From Candidatus Hydrogenedentota bacterium (GTDB taxonomy: Bacteria > Hydrogenedentota > Hydrogenedentia > Hydrogenedentales > SLHB01), in NCBI GenBank assembly GCA_023384315.1, contig JAHDWY010000007.1, positions 1 to 8,538 of the forward strand: a stretch of DNA of 8,538 nt. Direction: 5' to 3'. Shown here piece after piece: positions 5,517 to 8,538 of the stretch (the first letter of the stretch is position 1; each line of letters opens with the position of its first letter). Position numbers and translations under genes: made by a program. Under the pieces are notes generated by a model. It was not told the DNA's origin. It made no database searches and saw only the letters and a list, made by a program, of their open reading frames with translations.

Positions 5517-6338
5517 TTAACCGCCGCCGAGAAGCTGAAGGGCGGTCTGGGGGATCACGTTGGATTGGGCCAGTACCTGGGTTCCCGCGCTGACCAGGAT
5601 TTGGTTTCTCGTGAAGGCGATCGTCTCGCGGGCCACATCGGCGTCGCGGAGGAAGCTGTCCGACGCGCTGGAATTCTCTTCCTGGATGGCGAGCGTCTGG
5701 ATGGTGAACTCGAGCCGGTTCTGGAAGGCGCCGAAAGTGCTCCTGAGCGTCGTGACGCTTCGCAGCGCCCGGTCGATAGTGCTCAAGGCGGAAACTGCGG
5801 TCGCGACGCTGGAGATGTTGACGGTATTGACAGCAAGATCGTTGGTCTTCGCGCCGTTGACGGCGATGATAAGCGTTTGGCCGGCTTGGGCGCCCGCCTG
5901 AAGGGTAACGGTCTGTGCCGCACTGAGGACGCGCAGCCCGTTGAACTCCGTGTCCAGCGCGATGTCATCGATTTGCTGGAGGAGTTGTTGGACTTCCGCG
6001 TCAAGGGCGAGCCGGTTGGCGTCGCTCTGGGTTCCGTTGGCTGCCTGGACCGCCAGTTCGCGGATACGCTGCAGCATGCTGGTTGTCGTGTCCAACGCGC
6101 CTTCCGCGGTCTGAATCAGGCTGATGCCGTCTTGCGAGTTGCGCTGGGCCACCTGGGTGCCGCGAATGACCGTACGGAACGACTCCGAAATGGCGAGACC
6201 CGCCGCGTCATCTGCCGCGCGATTGATGCGCAAACCGCTGGCGAGGCGTTCAAGGCTTTTGTTGAGTTGTCCGGTAGAGCGACTGAGAATGCGGGCCGAG
6301 TTGAGCGCGGCTACGTTCGTGTTGATGCGTAGTCCCAT
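5517..6338 (-). CDS. fliC: Flagellin 3 (monocistronic)
   Basis: A 273-residue flagellin with the same D0/D1-only plan as flagellins 1 and 2. The N-terminus has MGLRINTN, LERLASGLRINRAADDAAG and LQRIRELAVQAANGT. The C-terminus has FTRNQILVSAGTQVLAQSN and PQTALQLLGGG. The central part (about residues 105-185) differs from the other two at many positions, so its exposed filament surface should differ while the packing helices are kept. ATG 6338 follows CGGAGGAG at a 7-nt spacing. It has its own sigma-28 promoter with a 12-nt spacer, a leader of about 78 nt with a GGA-loop hairpin, and a strong terminator. It can therefore be expressed separately from flagellins 1 and 2, which would allow mixed or staged filament composition. 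Confidence 0.96.
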   Translation of the reverse strand: MGLRINTNVAALNSARILSRSTGQLNKSLERLASGLRINRAADDAAGLAISESFRTVIRGTQVAQRNSQDGISLIQTAEGALDTTTSMLQRIRELAVQAANGTQSDANRLALDAEVQQLLQQIDDIALDTEFNGLRVLSAAQTVTLQAGAQAGQTLIIAVNGAKTNDLAVNTVNISSVATAVSALSTIDRALRSVTTLRSTFGAFQNRLEFTIQTLAIQEENSSASDSFLRDADVARETIAFTRNQILVSAGTQVLAQSNVIPQTALQLLGGG

Positions 6339-6363
6339 GACTAATCTCCTCCGTGATGACTAC

Positions 6364-6389
6364 CTACCTTTGCATCCGTGCATCGGTAG
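6364..6389 (-). promoter_or_regulatory. Leader hairpin of flagellin 3 with GGA tetraloop (candidate CsrA site)
   Basis: CUACC/GGUAG (5 bp), a small 2x2 internal loop, then UGCA/UGCA (4 bp) close the tetraloop CGGA. The hairpin ends 10 nt upstream of the CGGAGGAG Shine-Dalgarno (ACGGAGGAG at 6354-6346). Arrangement and spacing match the hairpins before flagellins 1 and 2. Confidence 0.5.
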
Positions 6390-6422
6390 AAGCGGCCGCG
6401 CACTAGCGGGCTTCATGGAGGT

Positions 6423-6450
6423 GTATCGGCAGACGGGGGAGGAAACTTTA
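6423..6450 (-). promoter_or_regulatory. Sigma-28 (FliA) promoter of flagellin 3
   Basis: The minus strand reads TAAAGTTT (6450-6443), a 12-nt spacer, then GCCGATAC (6430-6423). It differs from the consensus only in the last -10 base and in one extra spacer base. It lies 26 nt after the stop of the ECF sigma gene. The predicted start near 6416 gives a leader of about 78 nt. Confidence 0.85.
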
Positions 6451-6476
6451 ATCCGGTATAGTCGAGGATCGGCGAA

Positions 6477-7799
6477 TCAGGTGGTATGGGTGTCGTCGTG
6501 TTGCTCGCATTCGCGCAATCGGTCCAACAGGAATAAGCGTTCCGTTTTCACTTCCGTCAGTTCGAGGGCGCGTCTGAAGTGGGACGCCGCGACGCCGTAG
6601 TTCTCCAGCCGCGACTCCAAATCGCCAAGTACCGCATAGAGCAGATGATAGGCATAGAGTTGTGACCGATTCGGAATGGACTCGACGGCTTCAATTCCCG
6701 CTCTCGGGCCGTGGACCTGCGCGATGGCCACGGCCCGATTGAGCGCCACCACGGGCGAGTCGTCCAGCTCGGCCAAACGGTCGTAGAGCGCCAGGATCTG
6801 CGCCCAATCGGTCGATTCGTAATCGCCGGCCGCGCAGTGACACGCCGCGATGCCCGCCTGCAGGTGGTACTCGCTCAACTCGTCGCCCGCCGCCGACCGC
6901 GCGAGATGCATCATGCCCCGCGCAATGAGCAGGGCATCCCAGCGCGTGCGGTCCTGGTCCTGAAGCCGAAGGACATGCCCGTTGGCATCCACCCGCGCCG
7001 GCAACCGGGCGGCGTTGAGGAGCATGAGCGCGAGGAGCGCGTGCGTGCGGGGCTGGTTGCCAACGGGATGTTCAGTCAACAGTGTTGCGAGGCGTATCGC
7101 CTCCCGGCACAAGTCTTCCCGAATGAGGTCGTCGCCCGTCGAGGCCTTGTACCCCTCATTGAACAAGAGGTAGATGGTCTGCTCGACGCTTTCCAGCCGG
7201 ATCAGCGCCTCATCGCCCGTGGGGATTTCGAAGGGGATCTGCGCGTCGCGAATGCGTTGCCTTGCACGGGTAAGCCGCTTGGCCACGGCGGCTTCAGTCG
7301 AGAGGAAAGCTTTTGCGATCTCCGCCGTGTTGAATCCGCACAAGGTCTTCAACGCCAGCGCCACGCGCGCCTCCTGCGGGATCAGGGGGTGACAGCACGC
7401 GAACATCATCCGCAACTGGCTGTCGCTGATCTCGTCGTCGAAAAACACGGAGTCAGAAACATTGCCGTTCTCCGAGGTCCATCGCTCCGCCGAGGCGGCA
7501 ATTCCGGGTTCCTTTTCCCGGAAATTGCTTTCCCGGCGGATGACGTCGAGCGCGAGATTCTTGGCGGTCCGCGTGATCCATGCCGCCGGATTGTCAGGAA
7601 TGCCGTAGTACGGCCAGGTTTGCATGGCGCGCGCCATGGCCTCCTGCACCACGTCTTCCGCCAGCTGCAACCGCTCGATCCCGAAGGTGCGCGTGAGGAT
7701 GGACACCAGCTTGACGGACTCGTGGCGGAACAGGTGTTCCGTCAACTGCGCCGACTCACGCGCCTGCGGGGTCTCGATGGGTTCGGGTTGCGCGTTCAC
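6477..7799 (-). CDS. ECF RNA polymerase sigma factor, ECF42 type with C-terminal TPR-like extension
   Basis: About 440 residues, roughly twice the usual ECF sigma length. Region 2 spans about 27-90 (LAEDVVQEAMARAMQTWP, then AAWITRTAKNLALDVIRRE). Region 4 spans about 127-190 (MFACCHPLIPQEARVALALK, GFNTAEIAKAFLSTEAAVAK). A long helical extension carries the marks of the ECF42 group: YLLFNEGY, YHLQAGIAACHC, and TDW...LYDRL followed by PVVALNRAVAIAQVHGP. In this family the extension is needed for activity and replaces a classical anti-sigma factor, and YCII/DGPF genes are usual neighbours and targets. I chose GTG 7799, 4 nt after the YCII stop; a longer frame from 7862 would overlap that gene and add an N-terminus unlike a sigma factor. 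No strong Shine-Dalgarno is visible, so translational coupling is likely. Confidence 0.9.
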   Translation of the reverse strand: MNAQPEPIETPQARESAQLTEHLFRHESVKLVSILTRTFGIERLQLAEDVVQEAMARAMQTWPYYGIPDNPAAWITRTAKNLALDVIRRESNFREKEPGIAASAERWTSENGNVSDSVFFDDEISDSQLRMMFACCHPLIPQEARVALALKTLCGFNTAEIAKAFLSTEAAVAKRLTRARQRIRDAQIPFEIPTGDEALIRLESVEQTIYLLFNEGYKASTGDDLIREDLCREAIRLATLLTEHPVGNQPRTHALLALMLLNAARLPARVDANGHVLRLQDQDRTRWDALLIARGMMHLARSAAGDELSEYHLQAGIAACHCAAGDYESTDWAQILALYDRLAELDDSPVVALNRAVAIAQVHGPRAGIEAVESIPNRSQLYAYHLLYAVLGDLESRLENYGVAASHFRRALELTEVKTERLFLLDRLRECEQHDDTHTT

Positions 7800-7803
7800 G
7801 GCA

Positions 7804-8211
7804 CTACTTCGTGGAGCTTGCCAGCATCTCGCTTGCGCGCTGCATGGTCGAGCACTGGGCAATCACCGGCCGCACTTCGATGGACCCGCCGTAGTTGAGT
7901 ATGGGGTTTGCCTGGGCAATGGCCGTGGCCTCCTCGCAGCTGTCCACCTGCAACAGGAAGAATCCGCCCACGGCTTCCTTCGACTCGGCATAGGGACCGT
8001 CGGCCACGCTGCTGCCGTTCTTGCCGGAAACGAGCTTGCCTTCGCTCGCCAGAGGATGGGCCGTGACGATCTTTCCCTCGTTGGTGAGCCGCTCATGCCA
8101 GGCGGTGAACTGGCCCATGAACTCCTGGATCTGCTCAGGAGACAGCTCGTCTTCCCAGTGGGTGCCGCGGATTAGAAGTAGATAGTGGGTTTTCGCTGCA
8201 TTATCGCTCAT
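7804..8211 (-). CDS. YCII/DGPF-family protein (ECF42 partner)
   Basis: 135 residues. The fold family is shown by HYLLLIRG at 9-16, the signature DGPY at 71-74 (usually DGPF; here Phe is Tyr), and AVGGFFLLQVDSCEEA at 80-95. A GGSIEVRPV strand follows near the end. YCII-related proteins are small alpha-beta barrels; DGPF members have no settled biochemical role but recur next to ECF42 sigma genes. ATG 8211 has GGAG 8 nt upstream; a start at 8271 would add 20 residues and run into the upstream gene. It is followed by the sigma gene after 4 nt and preceded by the effector-binding gene with a 49-nt gap, so the three probably form one transcript. Confidence 0.88.
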   Translation of the reverse strand: MSDNAAKTHYLLLIRGTHWEDELSPEQIQEFMGQFTAWHERLTNEGKIVTAHPLASEGKLVSGKNGSSVADGPYAESKEAVGGFFLLQVDSCEEATAIAQANPILNYGGSIEVRPVIAQCSTMQRASEMLASSTK

Positions 8212-8260
8212 GTTCAGTGCTCCAATCGTTTCGTGAATGAGGATGTCTCCGACTTCTGTC

Positions 8261-8538
8261 TCAGGACTCAATCGGGATCCAGATTTCCATACCGCCAGTA
8301 CCGGTGTCGGGGCAGAACTCCTCCGTATACCGTTCGAAACACGGCGCCTGCGCCACTTGGTGCCCGGACGCCGGCAACCATTCCGCCCAAATGCGTTGAA
8401 TCATGTCGGGCAACGTCGACACGTCGCCGTGATGCGTGAACACCGCATATCGTTGCGGCGCGAGCTGAATGTGCTCGAAATCCTCCGGAAGTCCTGACGT
8501 ATCGGAGACCTCCACGCCGCACAGGTAGTCGAACTCCT
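8261..8538 (-). CDS. GyrI-like small-molecule (effector-binding) domain protein, C-terminal part only
   Basis: The last 91 residues of an open frame entering from the right edge (EFDYLCGVEV onward). The sequence shows the C-terminal half of a GyrI-like/AraC effector-binding domain: GVEVSD, then APQRYAVFTHHGDVSTLPDM, IWAEWLPASGHQ, FERYTEEF and a terminal MEIWIPI. Such domains bind small organic ligands, either alone or at the C-terminus of AraC- or MerR-type regulators. The missing N-terminus prevents choosing between these. It ends 49 nt before the YCII gene on the same strand, so it may be the first visible member of the ECF42 operon. No start codon can be assigned. Confidence 0.82.
   Translation of the reverse strand, partial: EFDYLCGVEVSDTSGLPEDFEHIQLAPQRYAVFTHHGDVSTLPDMIQRIWAEWLPASGHQVAQAPCFERYTEEFCPDTGTGGMEIWIPIES

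Noticed and set aside
7800..7862. Longer N-terminus for the sigma factor starting at 7862
   Set aside because: It would overlap the YCII coding end by nearly 60 nt and add residues unlike any sigma factor; GTG 7799 fits the operon spacing.
6711..7898. 395-codon open frame on the plus strand
   Set aside because: It is antisense to the ECF42 sigma gene, is Arg-rich and has no recognisable domain.

Overview
The window comes from a flagellated, Gram-negative (diderm) bacterium of moderately high GC (about 60% by eye). LptF and LptG homologues imply an outer membrane with lipopolysaccharide, and flagellins with sigma-28 promoters imply a flagellum. The phylum cannot be fixed from this sequence. 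Every gene I can support lies on the minus strand, so the window is read from high to low coordinates.

Region 1 (8538-6477) is a small regulatory operon. It holds the C-terminal part of a GyrI-like effector-binding protein, a YCII/DGPF-family protein, and an ECF sigma factor of the ECF42 type with a long C-terminal extension. The last two sit 4 nt apart.

Region 2 (6450-5451) is a monocistronic flagellin gene with its own sigma-28 promoter, a short leader and a good intrinsic terminator. It is followed by about 270 nt of AT-rich DNA containing a perfect 17-nt inverted repeat.

Region 3 (5181-2300) is a second flagellar transcription unit. It starts with an exact match to the enterobacterial sigma-28 consensus (TAAAGTTT-N11-GCCGATAA), has an unusually long leader of about 505 nt, and then carries flagellin 2, flagellin 1, flaG and a terminator-like hairpin. 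Flagellins 1 and 2 are nearly identical in the middle, but flagellin 1 has a strongly altered C-terminal D0 segment.

Region 4 (2270-1) has a sigma-70-type promoter followed by lptF and lptG, which overlap as ATGA. These are the permease subunits of the lipopolysaccharide exporter. lptG runs off the left edge.

The most interesting signal is in RNA. The long leader carries 25 GGA triplets on the transcribed strand and only one UCC, and many of the GGAs sit in predicted hairpin loops. Each flagellin start is preceded by a hairpin with GGA in its loop and a GGA-containing Shine-Dalgarno, and a similar hairpin lies just before flaG. This is the signature of CsrA/RsmA binding. It suggests that the flagellin mRNAs are CsrA targets and that the long leader could also act as a built-in CsrA sponge. 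This is inference from sequence; no csrA or fliW gene lies in the window.
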